Part shown: one piece after another, positions 34,927 to 43,735 of the stretch
How the letters are laid out: the number at the start of each line of letters is the position of its first letter
Numbering within the stretch: the first letter of the stretch is position 1
Source: Kordiimonas sp.
GTDB lineage: Bacteria > Pseudomonadota > Alphaproteobacteria > Sphingomonadales > Emcibacteraceae
Reading direction: 5' to 3'
Length of the DNA stretch: 64,000 nt
Assembly (NCBI GenBank): GCA_002700365.1
Contig: PADB01000010.1
Span: forward strand, 847,892 to 911,891
Notes under the pieces: generated by a model
What the model was told of the DNA's origin: nothing
Database searches by the model: none
The model's input: the letters and a program-made list of their open reading frames with translations, nothing else
Made by a program: the position numbers and the translations under genes

Positions 34927-35712
34927 ATGGGGCTTTCACTGGAAAATAAACCATTAGGCGGGGTTATTCACGCCACAATTGAACTGATGCGCCATTTAAT
35001 CAATGTCGCATTACCCTGCCGCTGTTTGCAATGTGGGATAAAGGTCGCGGCTCAAAATCAGCTATGTCCAAGTTGTTGGGGGGCACTGAATTTTATCACG
35101 GACCCTGTTTGTGCAGGGTGCGGTCTTCCTTTTGATTATGATCCAGGTACCGAAAGCTATTGTGGTTTATGTCATGGACGTGACTGGGCTTTTACACGGG
35201 CGCGGTCCGTATTGCGTTATGATGAGGCCAGCCGTGAACTGATATTGGCGTTCAAACATGCAGATCGGTTAGATTTAACACCCTTATTGACCCAATGGCT
35301 TGCGCAAGGGGGCAGTCAGGTGGTATCGGGTGCGGATATGATTGTGCCTGTTCCCCTGCACCGGAGGCGATTGTTTCATAGGCGTTATAATCAATCGGCA
35401 CTGCTAGCACAGGGGGTGGCGCAACTGATCACGCTTGAATACCAGCCGCATTTGTTACAACGTCAACGCCATACCCCGTCACAGGGGGGACTGAATATGC
35501 GTCAACGTGATTTAAATATGCGGGGGGCTTTTAAGGTTTCGCAAAAAGCGCAATTTCGTCTGCGTGGTAAGATCGTGGTTCTTGTGGATGATGTTTTTAC
35601 AACCGGTGCAACGGTGGAAGCCTGTGCCAAGGCGTTGCGTCGCGCGGGCGCAAAAGAAGTGCGGGTTCTCTGCCTCGCGCGTGTCATACGACCGCAGGCT
35701 ATGGCGCAATAA
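34927..35712 (+). CDS. comF: ComF family phosphoribosyltransferase-like protein
   Basis: About 261 aa. The N-terminal zinc-ribbon has CRCLQCGIK, LCPSCWG and CAGCGLPF...YCGLCHGR cysteine pairs. The C-terminal type I PRTase domain has VPVPLHRRRLFHRRYNQSALLA and the PRPP-binding VLVDDVFTTGATVEACAKAL. ComF proteins act in DNA uptake in competent bacteria, but in non-competent Alphaproteobacteria the role is unknown. I chose the ATG at 34927, with AGGGA upstream; ATG 34900 is an alternative. Divergent from the methyltransferase. Confidence 0.9.
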   Translation: MGLSLENKPLGGVIHATIELMRHLINVALPCRCLQCGIKVAAQNQLCPSCWGALNFITDPVCAGCGLPFDYDPGTESYCGLCHGRDWAFTRARSVLRYDEASRELILAFKHADRLDLTPLLTQWLAQGGSQVVSGADMIVPVPLHRRRLFHRRYNQSALLAQGVAQLITLEYQPHLLQRQRHTPSQGGLNMRQRDLNMRGAFKVSQKAQFRLRGKIVVLVDDVFTTGATVEACAKALRRAGAKEVRVLCLARVIRPQAMAQ

Positions 35713-35891
35713 GGCGGCTGTGCTGATTTTTTAAGATATTCTCGCCAGGGGCATTGTGTTGTGATCAGGGCCTGCGGGGGCGGACACACTGGGTGAGTTG
35801 AACATAGGCTGTGTTTTCCTTATATATGGCTGAAGAATGCCTATGATTGGGGCTATATGACGCAACTCTTTTTAATCCCAGGGAAGAAATG

Positions 35892-36149
35892 ATGCCTGAT
35901 ATTACCATTTATACGAAACCCCTATGTCCGTTCTGTAGCCGGGCAAAAAACCTGCTTTCGGCCAAAGGGGCGCCTTTCACAGAGATTGATATTACGACGG
36001 CCCCGGACCAGAGACCAGTGATGATAGAGCGTGCAGGGGGACGTAGCACAGTTCCGCAGATTTTTATCGATCAACGCCATGTGGGGGGGTGTGATGATTT
36101 GTTTGCCCTGGAAGAACAGGGGGAATTGAACACTTTACTGACCAAATAG
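35892..36149 (+). CDS. grxC: Glutaredoxin 3
   Basis: 85-aa dithiol glutaredoxin. The active site KPLCPFCSRAK gives the CPFC motif; STVPQIFIDQRHVGGCDDLFAL contains the cis-Pro TVP and the GG-x-D glutathione-binding motif. The start at ATG 35892 (MPDITIYTKPL) follows AGGGAAGA. It sits between comF and a nitrilase-family gene that may act on glutathione side products, a frequent alphaproteobacterial order. Confidence 0.95.
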   Translation: MPDITIYTKPLCPFCSRAKNLLSAKGAPFTEIDITTAPDQRPVMIERAGGRSTVPQIFIDQRHVGGCDDLFALEEQGELNTLLTK

Positions 36150-36219
36150 GCCGTGACGATATCTAAGTCCCACGGGGTCAAAAAAGCCTATAGGCCAACG
36201 GTGAAACCTGGAATTTAAA

Positions 36220-37056
36220 ATGGCGGATCAACGTAAATTTCGTGTCGCATTAGTACAACTGAACGCAACAGACAACGTGGCGGAAAATGTAAAGCAGTGC
36301 TGCGAATTGATTCAATCTGTTGTTGCACAGGGGGCAGATTTCATTTTAACGCCGGAGATGACATCATTAATGGCGAAAAATGGTCGTCAATTATATGCAA
36401 CTGCAGTGACGCAAGAGCATGACACGGCCTTAAAGGCTTTTCTGGCAATGGCTGTTTCTTGCAAAACGTGGTTGCTGATCGGGTCATTGCCAATTTTGGA
36501 AGATGGCCGTGTGGCGAATCGTTCGTTCCTGATTAATCCGGAAGGACAAATTAAGGCGACATATGATAAAATACATATGTTCGACGTGGATTTGCCGGAT
36601 GGTGAACAATATCGTGAGTCGCGGACTTATCAACCCGGTGAGGTCGCGGTGAAGGCAACACTGCCCTGGGCGGAGTTGGGAATGACTATATGTTATGATC
36701 TGAGATTCCCTGCACTCCATAGGTCATTAGCACAAGCTGGTGCAGAAATACTGTCGATACCGGCTGCTTTTACAAAAATCACCGGGGAAGCCCACTGGCA
36801 TACACTGTTACGGGCCCGTGCGATTGAAAATGGCTGCTTTGTCTTTGCACCGGCGCAAACGGGCCGTCATGCGAATGGGCGATCGACCTATGGGCACTCT
36901 TTAATTGTTTCCCCATGGGGAGAGGTACTGGCAGATGGTGGAGAAGACGTCGGGGTGACCCTTGCGGATATTGATATGGCCGAGGTTGAGAAGGCACGGT
37001 CAAAAATTCCGTCTTTGCAACATGATCGACACTTTGATGTGAAGATAACCACGTGA
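36220..37056 (+). CDS. Carbon-nitrogen hydrolase (Nit1/deaminated-glutathione amidase-like)
   Basis: Nitrilase-superfamily amidase, 278 aa. The Glu-Lys-Cys triad is visible in LTPEMTSL (Glu), YDKIHMFDVDLPDG (Lys) and MTICYDLRFPALHRSL (Cys). The YDKIHMFDVD signature is that of the Nit1/NitFhit branch, which hydrolyses deaminated glutathione; the grxC gene just upstream fits. The substrate is nevertheless inferred. It is followed after 1 nt by the DUF1178 gene, so they are co-transcribed. Confidence 0.92.
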   Translation: MADQRKFRVALVQLNATDNVAENVKQCCELIQSVVAQGADFILTPEMTSLMAKNGRQLYATAVTQEHDTALKAFLAMAVSCKTWLLIGSLPILEDGRVANRSFLINPEGQIKATYDKIHMFDVDLPDGEQYRESRTYQPGEVAVKATLPWAELGMTICYDLRFPALHRSLAQAGAEILSIPAAFTKITGEAHWHTLLRARAIENGCFVFAPAQTGRHANGRSTYGHSLIVSPWGEVLADGGEDVGVTLADIDMAEVEKARSKIPSLQHDRHFDVKITT

Positions 37057-37057
37057 G

Positions 37058-37585
37058 ATGATAGTATTTGATTTAAAATGTGACCAAGGTCATAAATTTG
37101 AATCCTGGTTTCAGAACAGCGCGGCCTTTGAGTCACAAAGGGATGCCGGTCTGGTAAGTTGCCCTATGTGCCAAAGTACGCACGTCAGTAAAGCACTGAT
37201 GGCCCCGGCGGTGTCACGCAAATCTAATCAGGCTGTCGTAACAGATGATCCCCATTTGCAGCCGACAGACGCAGAAAGAGCCGCCGTGGAAACGACGACG
37301 GTGCCCAGAGCCGATGCACTATCCGCTACAGATGCGGCCAGGGCGGTCGCCACAGAGAAAGCGGTAGACGTTTTTCGCGATATCGTGGAAGAAATGCGCC
37401 GTGAGGTTGAGAAGTCCGGGGAAAATGTCGGGAAACGGTTCCCGGAAGAAGCCCGCAAGATGCATTATGGCGAAGCCGCGCAACGCGCCATTTATGGCGA
37501 AGCGAGCCTAGAGGACGCCCAAGAGCTGGTGGAGGAAGGTATTGAGATTATCCCCCTGCCAGGCCGGCGGCAATTGGACAGCTAA
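37058..37585 (+). CDS. DUF1178 family protein
   Basis: 175 aa. The N-terminal half is the DUF1178 signature MIVFDLKCDQGHKFESWFQN, with a zinc-ribbon-like pattern (C-x-x-GH, then CPMCQS). The middle is low-complexity and Ala/Thr-rich, and the C-terminal half (VAVFRDIVEEMRREVEKSGENVGKRF and EDAQELVEEGIEIIPLP) is the conserved helical end. Function unknown. It usually follows grxC and the nitrilase-like gene, as here. Confidence 0.88.
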   Translation: MIVFDLKCDQGHKFESWFQNSAAFESQRDAGLVSCPMCQSTHVSKALMAPAVSRKSNQAVVTDDPHLQPTDAERAAVETTTVPRADALSATDAARAVATEKAVDVFRDIVEEMRREVEKSGENVGKRFPEEARKMHYGEAAQRAIYGEASLEDAQELVEEGIEIIPLPGRRQLDS

Positions 37586-37648
37586 GGAAACGGACTAAAG
37601 ACATAGATCTTATACAGGGGTGAACCGATAACAGAGATAGCAACTTCG

Positions 37649-38269
37649 ATGGACGTATTAGGGTTTATTCTGGCCGGTGGGCAGTCGCGCCGCATGGGGG
37701 GAGAGCATAAATTTCTTCATGATATTGGCGGAAAACCATTACTGCAATATGTGGTGGACCGGGCCCGGCCCCAATGTCAGGAGATCGTGCTGAATTGTAA
37801 TGATCCGGCACTAGAGGGTAAAGACTTTGGGCTGTCTGTTGTAAGGGACCAGTGGCCAGGCGGAGAGGGGCCATTAGCGGGCATACTGACAGGACTGCAT
37901 TTTATGCGGCATCATAACGCTGATTATACGTGGCTGATGACATTCGCGGCTGATACGCCACTGTTTCCGCGTGATTGTGTAATCCAGTTGCAGGACCAAG
38001 CCGTGAAGACAGGGCGCCAGGTGGTTCTTTGTTATAGTCAGGGCCGTTCCTATCCCGTTATGGGTTTATGGCATAAAGCGGCCTATGAACCGTTATTAGA
38101 GCTTTTTATAAACGGCAAAGAACGCAGACCTCATATAGCGGCTAAACAATTAGAAGCAACATATGTGGACTTCACGGGGCCGGCCGGATCTGTTGACCCG
38201 TTCTTTAATTTGAATCGTCCTGAGGATATGGACATTATTGTGCAAGAACTGTCCCCGCAGGGTGTGTGA
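37649..38269 (+). CDS. mobA: Molybdenum cofactor guanylyltransferase
   Basis: Transfers GMP from GTP to molybdopterin to make the MGD cofactor. 206 aa. The signature ILAGGQSRRMGGEHKFLHDIGGKPLL is the nucleotidyltransferase LAGGxSxRMG-x-K motif. LMTFAADTPLFPRDCV carries the metal-binding Asp. It converges on the fds operon, whose catalytic subunit needs bis-MGD, so the neighbourhood is functionally coherent. The ATG start has no strong Shine-Dalgarno sequence. Confidence 0.94.
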   Translation: MDVLGFILAGGQSRRMGGEHKFLHDIGGKPLLQYVVDRARPQCQEIVLNCNDPALEGKDFGLSVVRDQWPGGEGPLAGILTGLHFMRHHNADYTWLMTFAADTPLFPRDCVIQLQDQAVKTGRQVVLCYSQGRSYPVMGLWHKAAYEPLLELFINGKERRPHIAAKQLEATYVDFTGPAGSVDPFFNLNRPEDMDIIVQELSPQGV

Positions 38270-38301
38270 TCCGTGCCCTGATACCTATAGATCATTTATC
38301 C

Positions 38302-38529
38302 TCAATCGGTTTTGTCTTCTTGCAGGCGATGTAAAGCTTTGAGGGCCACCGGGTTTAGGCCAGTACCACCGTCCTCATTAACGAAGGCAATCAATTGCCG
38401 CCGCATACGTGGATCCCAGAACCGTTTAAGGTGAGAAGCAACATCCTCTGTTGCCGCTGCATCGGCTTTGCCCGGGGCAATATTGGCGGCGATCTGATTG
38501 GCCATGGTGATAAGGCGTTTGATATCCAT
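38302..38529 (-). CDS. fdsD: Formate dehydrogenase subunit delta
   Basis: A 75-aa protein matching FdsD: MDIKRLITMANQIAANIAPG at the N-terminus and SHLKRFWDPRMRRQLIAFV in the middle. In Rhodobacter and Cupriavidus FdsD is the small fourth subunit of the Fds complex and is needed for activity or assembly. It is the last gene of the operon, 23 nt beyond fdsA, and ends 32 nt from the convergent mobA. Confidence 0.92.
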   Translation of the reverse strand: MDIKRLITMANQIAANIAPGKADAAATEDVASHLKRFWDPRMRRQLIAFVNEDGGTGLNPVALKALHRLQEDKTD

Positions 38530-38552
38530 TGGGCTTTTCTAACCTTCTGTTC

Positions 38553-41408
38553 TTATTCTGCGACCGGCTGTGCCTGTTTGAGCAGATCCAGCTGTTGTTC
38601 AGAGAAACGCTTGTAATTATCCTGCCAGTCGGTGCTACGGATGTTGGTATGGCGTACCTCGACCGCGGTGACCTTGTATTCAGGACAGTTGGTGGCCCAG
38701 TCAGAATTATCTGTGGTCACCACATTCGCCCCGCTGTCCGGGTGGTGGAAGGTGGTGTAGACCACACCGGGTGTCATGCGCTTGCTGATCTTGGCGCGCA
38801 GCGTGATCTGGCCCTTACGGCTGGTCAGGCTGACCCAGTCCCCTTCCTGAATGCCGCGGTTTTCGGCATCATGGGGGTGGATTTCCAGAATATCTTCCGG
38901 GTGCCAGCTGCTGTTTTCGGTCCGGCGGGTCTGGGCCCCAACGTTATACTGGCTGAGGATACGGCCCGTGGTCAGCAGCAGCGGGAATTTCCGGGTGCTG
39001 CGTTCATCGGTCGGCACATAAGGCGTGACCACAAACAGGCCTTCGCCACGGACGAATTGCTGTTCATGCATCACCATGGTGCCATCAGGCGCATCATCAT
39101 TACATGGCCACTGGACACTGCCTTCGCGGTCCAGCTTGTCATAGCTGACGCCGGTAAAGGTTGGGGTCAGCATGGCTATTTCATCCATGATTTCACGCGG
39201 ATGGCTGTAATTCATGGGATAACCCATGGCCTGGGCCAAACGCTGTGTCACTTCCCAGTCCTGCAGGCCGGCCAGTGGTGGCATTACCTGACGAACCGGG
39301 GAAATACGCCGTTCCGCATTGGTGAAGGTGCCGTTCTTTTCCAGGAAGGAAGATCCCGGCAGGAAGACATGGGCGAATTTTGCCGTCTCGTTCAGGAACA
39401 GGTCCTGCACAATCAGCAGATCCAGTGCCTTTAGCGCCGCGGTTACATGATGTGTATCCGGGTCTGACTGGGCGATATCTTCGCCCTGACAATACATGGC
39501 GCGGAAGCTGCCATCGAGAGACGCATCAAACATGTTCGGGATACGCAGGCCCGGTTCTGCTTCCAGTGTGACATTCCAGGCCTGTTCAAAGTTCTGACGC
39601 GCCGTGGTGTCAGATACATGACGGTAGCCCGGCAGTTCATGCGGGAAGCAGCCCATGTCACATGAGCCCTGCACATTGTTCTGACCCCGTAACGGGTTAA
39701 CGCCAACACCTTTACGACCAATGTTACCGGTGGCCATGGCCAGGTTGGCAATGCCCATCACCATGGTTGAACCCTGGCTGTGTTCGGTCACACCCAGACC
39801 ATAGTAAATGGCACCATTGTTCGCGGCACCGTAAATCCGGGCGGCTGCGCGCAGGTCTTCTGCCGGGATGCCAAGGGTATCGGCCACGGCTTCAGGAGCA
39901 TTTTCAGGCTGGAGGATAAAGTTACGCCAGGCCTGATAGGCCTTGTCTTCACAGCGCTGGGCAATGAAGTCGGCGTCTTCCCGACCTTCGCTGATAACCA
40001 CATGGGCCAGCGCATTAATCAGGGCCACATTGGTGCCCGGGCGCAGCGGCAGGTGCACATCGGCGCTGATATGCGGGCTTTTCACCAGATCAGTGGCGCG
40101 TGGATCGGCGACGATCAGCTTGGCGCCCTGACGCAGACGCTGTTTCATGCGTGATCCGAAAACCGGGTGGGCGTCTGTGGGGTTGGCCCCAATCACCATG
40201 ATGACATCGGCTTCATCAATGGAGTCGAACGGCTGCGTGCCGGCGCTTTCGCCCAAGGTGGTCTTCAGACCATAACCTGTTGGGGAGTGGCAGACACGGG
40301 CGCAGTTATCCACATTGTTGTTACCAAAGACGGCGCGCACCATTTTCTGAACCAGATAGGTTTCTTCATTGGTACAGCGTGAAGAGGTCACGGCACCGAC
40401 ACTGTTCTTACCGTGCTTGCTTTGAATATCGTGCAATTTGTCAGCGGTATAAGCGAAGGCCTCATCCCAGCTGACGGCTTTCCACGGATCATCGATGCTG
40501 TCGCGGATCATCGGTGTGGTGATGCGGTCCTTATGGGTGGCATAACCAAAGGCAAAGCGGCCCTTGACACAGCTGTGGCCATCATTGGCCTTGCCGTCTT
40601 TCCAGGGCACCATGCGGACAACTTCATTGCCCTTCATATCGGCGCGGAAGGCACAACCCACACCACAGTAAGCACAAGTGGTGACGGTGCTGTGTTCCGG
40701 CTGGCCTTGTTCGATGATGCTGTTTTCGGTCAGTGTGGCGGTCGGGCAGGCCTGTACACAGGCGCCGCAGGACACGCAGTCACTATCCATGAAGTTACCG
40801 GCAGGACCGGTAGAGATTTTGGAATCAAAGCCACGGCCATCAACGGTCAGGGCGAAGGTGCCCTGAATGTCTTCGCAAGCACGCACACAGCGGGAGCAGA
40901 CAATACATTTGCTGGCATCGAAGGTGAAGTAAGGGTTGGATGTATCTTTAGGCGCATCAAGGTGACTTTCACCATCAAAGCCATAACGGACATCACGCAA
41001 GCCCACCTGACCTGCCATATCCTGCAATTCACAATCGCCATTGGCAGAACAGGTCAGACAGTCCAGGGGGTGGTCAGAGATATAGAGTTCCATAACCCCG
41101 CGGCGGATGTCGGCCAGTTTGTTGGTTTGTGTGGCGATTTCCATGCCTTGGGCCACCGGGGTGGTGCAGGACGCGGGATAGCCACGGGCCCCTTCAATTT
41201 CAACCAGACACAGACGACACGACCCGAAAGAGTTCAGGCTGTCCGTCGCACACAACTTCGGGATGTTGATCCCGGCTTCTGCGGCAGCGCGCATCACCGA
41301 TGTGCCGGCCGTTGTGGTAACGGTCTGGCCATCAATGGTCAGCGTGACTTGTTCGTCGCTGTTGACTTTTGGTGTGCCGAAATCTTTTTCGGTGAATTGA
41401 TGTGTCAT
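38553..41408 (-). CDS. fdsA: NAD-dependent formate dehydrogenase catalytic subunit alpha
   Basis: Molybdenum bis-MGD subunit oxidising formate to CO2. 951 aa. The order is a [2Fe-2S] plant-type domain (CRLCLVEIEGARGYPASCTTP), a complex-I-G-like [4Fe-4S] segment (CLTCSANGDCELQDM), and two [4Fe-4S] ferredoxin motifs (CIVCSRCVRACED and CVSCGACVQACPT). Then come the catalytic-domain [4Fe-4S] site CAYCGVGCAF, with GHSCVKGRF, and the Mo ligand Cys in NNVDNCARVCHSPTGYG. The C-terminal dinucleotide domain has LLLTTGRILSQYNVGAQTRRT. It works with FdsB and FdsG to reduce NAD+. The block is clearly GC-richer than the left arm. Confidence 0.97.
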   Translation of the reverse strand: MTHQFTEKDFGTPKVNSDEQVTLTIDGQTVTTTAGTSVMRAAAEAGINIPKLCATDSLNSFGSCRLCLVEIEGARGYPASCTTPVAQGMEIATQTNKLADIRRGVMELYISDHPLDCLTCSANGDCELQDMAGQVGLRDVRYGFDGESHLDAPKDTSNPYFTFDASKCIVCSRCVRACEDIQGTFALTVDGRGFDSKISTGPAGNFMDSDCVSCGACVQACPTATLTENSIIEQGQPEHSTVTTCAYCGVGCAFRADMKGNEVVRMVPWKDGKANDGHSCVKGRFAFGYATHKDRITTPMIRDSIDDPWKAVSWDEAFAYTADKLHDIQSKHGKNSVGAVTSSRCTNEETYLVQKMVRAVFGNNNVDNCARVCHSPTGYGLKTTLGESAGTQPFDSIDEADVIMVIGANPTDAHPVFGSRMKQRLRQGAKLIVADPRATDLVKSPHISADVHLPLRPGTNVALINALAHVVISEGREDADFIAQRCEDKAYQAWRNFILQPENAPEAVADTLGIPAEDLRAAARIYGAANNGAIYYGLGVTEHSQGSTMVMGIANLAMATGNIGRKGVGVNPLRGQNNVQGSCDMGCFPHELPGYRHVSDTTARQNFEQAWNVTLEAEPGLRIPNMFDASLDGSFRAMYCQGEDIAQSDPDTHHVTAALKALDLLIVQDLFLNETAKFAHVFLPGSSFLEKNGTFTNAERRISPVRQVMPPLAGLQDWEVTQRLAQAMGYPMNYSHPREIMDEIAMLTPTFTGVSYDKLDREGSVQWPCNDDAPDGTMVMHEQQFVRGEGLFVVTPYVPTDERSTRKFPLLLTTGRILSQYNVGAQTRRTENSSWHPEDILEIHPHDAENRGIQEGDWVSLTSRKGQITLRAKISKRMTPGVVYTTFHHPDSGANVVTTDNSDWATNCPEYKVTAVEVRHTNIRSTDWQDNYKRFSEQQLDLLKQAQPVAE

Positions 41409-41410
41409 GA

Positions 41411-42946
41411 CTAGTTGTCTCCCAGTTCATTAGGGAAGTGGGTGCGAATGCTGGTCACAGGCAATGGGGTCAGTCCCCCCATGGCGCAGAGTGAACCGTC
41501 TTTCATAATATCACAAAGGTCGTCGAGCAGGGCCAGATTCGAGGCTGTCTCCTGCCCGGCCAGGATGCGGTCGATGACTTCAACCCCGCGGGTGGAGCCA
41601 ATACGACAAGGCGTACATTTGCCACAGCTTTCCACGGTGCAGAATTCCATGGCAAAGCGGGCCAGTTTCCCAAGGGCGGCATTTTCGTCAAAGGCGACAA
41701 TACCGCCGTGGCCCAGCATGGCACCTTGCGCTGCCAGGGTTTCATAATCCATGGCCACATCTTTATCGCCGGGGATATAGGCCCCAAGCGGACCGCCACA
41801 TTGAACGGCTTTTAACGGCAGGCCGGTAATGGTGCCGCCGCCAAAGTCCTGCAGCAAGGTTTGCAAGGTAACGCCAAAGGCTTTTTCCACCAGACCGCCA
41901 TGCTTGAGGTTGCCGGCCAGCTGGAATGGCTGAGTGCCGCGGGAGCGTCCCTCGCCATAAGATTCGTAATAGGCGCCACCTTTGGCCAGAATAAGCGGAA
42001 TGGTGCCCAAAGTGAGGACGTTGTTGACGATCGTGGGTTTGCCAAACAGGCCTTCAATGGCGGGCAATGGTGGTTTGGCACGGACCATGCAGCGCTTGCC
42101 TTCCAGGCTTTCCAGCAGTGATGTTTCTTCACCACAGATATAAGCCCCGGCACCCAGACGGACAGACAGGAAGAAATCGCTGCCGGAACCGCAGATATTT
42201 TCGCCCAGATAGCCACGGGCGGTGGCCGCCTTGATGGCGGTGTCCAGCATGCGGTGGGCATCAGGATATTCACAACGTAAGTAAATATAGCCTCGGGTGG
42301 CGCCTACGGCACGACTGGCAATGGTCATGCCTTCGATCAGACTGAAAGGGTCGCCTTCCATCAACAGGCGGTCGGCGAAAGTGCCGCTGTCGCCTTCATC
42401 GGCATTACAGACGATGTATTTCTGGTCTGCGTCTGTATCCAGCACGGTTTGCCATTTAATGCCGGTGGGGAAAGCCGCCCCGCCGCGCCCGCGCAGGCCC
42501 GATGTTTTGACCTCGTCGACAATGGCTTGTGGTGTGATGTCCAGTGCGGCTTTCAGGCCGTCATAACCGCCGTGGGCAATGTAATCATCAATATCCACAG
42601 GGTTGATAATGCCAAGACGGGCGAACGTCAGGCGTTCCTGATTTTTAAGATAGGGAATGTCTTCTGTTGGCCCCAAGGCCTTGGCATGGGCAGACATATC
42701 CCCTGACGTCAGGGCGTCAATCAATCCGCCCACATCACTTTCTTGCACAGGACCAAAGGCATAGCGCTGACTGTCATGTTCAATTTCAACCAGTGGTTCC
42801 AGCCAGAACAGGCCGCGGGTGCCGTTGCGCACCAGTTTGATATCACAGGCTTTGGCCGTGGCTGCTGTTTGCAGGGCGGTGGCGACATCATCAGCACCCA
42901 GTGAGCAGGCGGTGCTATCGCAAGGGACGTAAACTGTCAGGGTCAT
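41411..42946 (-). CDS. fdsB: Formate dehydrogenase subunit beta (NAD-reducing flavoprotein)
   Basis: 511 aa, NuoF-like. The N-terminal ~110 residues form a thioredoxin-like [2Fe-2S] or derived domain. GLRGRGGAAFPTGIKW and CNADEGDSGTFADR bind FMN and NADH. The C-terminal [4Fe-4S] motif is ESCGKCTPCRIGSTRG. It passes electrons from FdsA via FMN to NAD+. It overlaps fdsG by 4 nt and is 2 nt from fdsA. Confidence 0.97.
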   Translation of the reverse strand: MTLTVYVPCDSTACSLGADDVATALQTAATAKACDIKLVRNGTRGLFWLEPLVEIEHDSQRYAFGPVQESDVGGLIDALTSGDMSAHAKALGPTEDIPYLKNQERLTFARLGIINPVDIDDYIAHGGYDGLKAALDITPQAIVDEVKTSGLRGRGGAAFPTGIKWQTVLDTDADQKYIVCNADEGDSGTFADRLLMEGDPFSLIEGMTIASRAVGATRGYIYLRCEYPDAHRMLDTAIKAATARGYLGENICGSGSDFFLSVRLGAGAYICGEETSLLESLEGKRCMVRAKPPLPAIEGLFGKPTIVNNVLTLGTIPLILAKGGAYYESYGEGRSRGTQPFQLAGNLKHGGLVEKAFGVTLQTLLQDFGGGTITGLPLKAVQCGGPLGAYIPGDKDVAMDYETLAAQGAMLGHGGIVAFDENAALGKLARFAMEFCTVESCGKCTPCRIGSTRGVEVIDRILAGQETASNLALLDDLCDIMKDGSLCAMGGLTPLPVTSIRTHFPNELGDN

Positions 42947-43500
42947 GCTTTTGTCTCCGCCGTGTCAGGCAGTTGGGCCAGTAATGAATCCAGTGTTTCG
43001 GTTGTCACACGGCTGTGGAGTTTGCCGTTCAGACGTACTGACGGGGGACGCGCGCAGTTGCCCATGCAGTAGACCGGTTCCAGCGTCAGCGTGTCGGTCT
43101 GGCCGCCATGTTGCGGGTCAATGTCGAAGCGTTCCGTCAGCAGGCTTTCCAGTTGCTGGCTGCCCATGGACTGACAGGCTTCGGCGCGGCAATATTGCAG
43201 CACATTGGCCGCCGGTGGCGTTGTGCGGAAGACATGGTAAAAACTGATAACACCATGCACTTCGGCCACAGAGATATTCAGGGCTTCTGCGATCTGTGGA
43301 ATGGCATCGTCCGGGATGTAGCCCAGGCGGTCCTGTGTCGCATGGAGGATCGGCAGCAATGGACCTTCCAGGCCCTGATGCTGTTGAAGAATTTCAGTAA
43401 TAATATCTGTCTGTGTCACGCTGTCGGCAACTTCGTTGTTTCTATTTCGGTGATAGTATATCGGTTTTTCGCCGTATTGTCTGCCTCGCCTCCTGGGCAT
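42943..43500 (-). CDS. fdsG: Formate dehydrogenase subunit gamma
   Basis: NuoE-like [2Fe-2S] subunit of 185 aa. The cluster ligands are in LQYCRAEACQSMG and VYCMGNCARPPSV. GPLLPILHATQDRLGYIPDDA and VHGVISFYHVFRTTPPA are NuoE-family segments. The ATG at 43500 follows GGAGA; the first ~30 residues, basic and untypical, could mean the true start is the GTG in front of TQTDIITEILQQ. First gene of the fds operon, 235 nt from fdhD. Confidence 0.94.
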   Translation of the reverse strand: MPRRRGRQYGEKPIYYHRNRNNEVADSVTQTDIITEILQQHQGLEGPLLPILHATQDRLGYIPDDAIPQIAEALNISVAEVHGVISFYHVFRTTPPAANVLQYCRAEACQSMGSQQLESLLTERFDIDPQHGGQTDTLTLEPVYCMGNCARPPSVRLNGKLHSRVTTETLDSLLAQLPDTAETKA

Positions 43501-43613
43501 TTGCCTGTATCTCCGGTCCCCGGTATTGACCGTCCATCCGGCGGTTTTGTTGGGGTTTCAGGCCGATTGAGCATGGGTTCTTATCGCCACAGGCCCGATG
43601 ACGAGGTTTTCGA

Positions 43614-43657
43614 CAGCCTATACATAATCAATATGCCTATATAGAAACAATAGGCTG
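43614..43657 (-). promoter_or_regulatory. Repeated GCCTAT operator-like element before fdsG
   Basis: CAGCCTA (43614-43620) and TAGGCTG (43651-43657) form a perfect 7-bp inverted repeat spaced by 30 nt, and a third GCCTAT copy at 43635-43640 sits between them in direct orientation. They lie about 115-155 nt upstream of the fdsG start, in an otherwise non-coding gap. A regulator binding site (for example LysR-type, as FdsR in other bacteria) is plausible; no regulator gene is in the window. Confidence 0.4.
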
Positions 43658-43735
43658 CAGAAGACAAAGCCTGTGTCATTAGAGGACACAATTGATCAGG
43701 CGGGGACCTTTGGGGTGCTGGCGCAAGCCTGGCGT

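Noticed and set aside
40413..41414. Long plus-strand open frame opposite fdsA
   Set aside because: Antisense shadow of a GC-rich gene; its translation has no family features, while the minus strand carries all Fe-S and Mo motifs. The same holds for plus-strand frames at 38529-39434 and 39780-40154.
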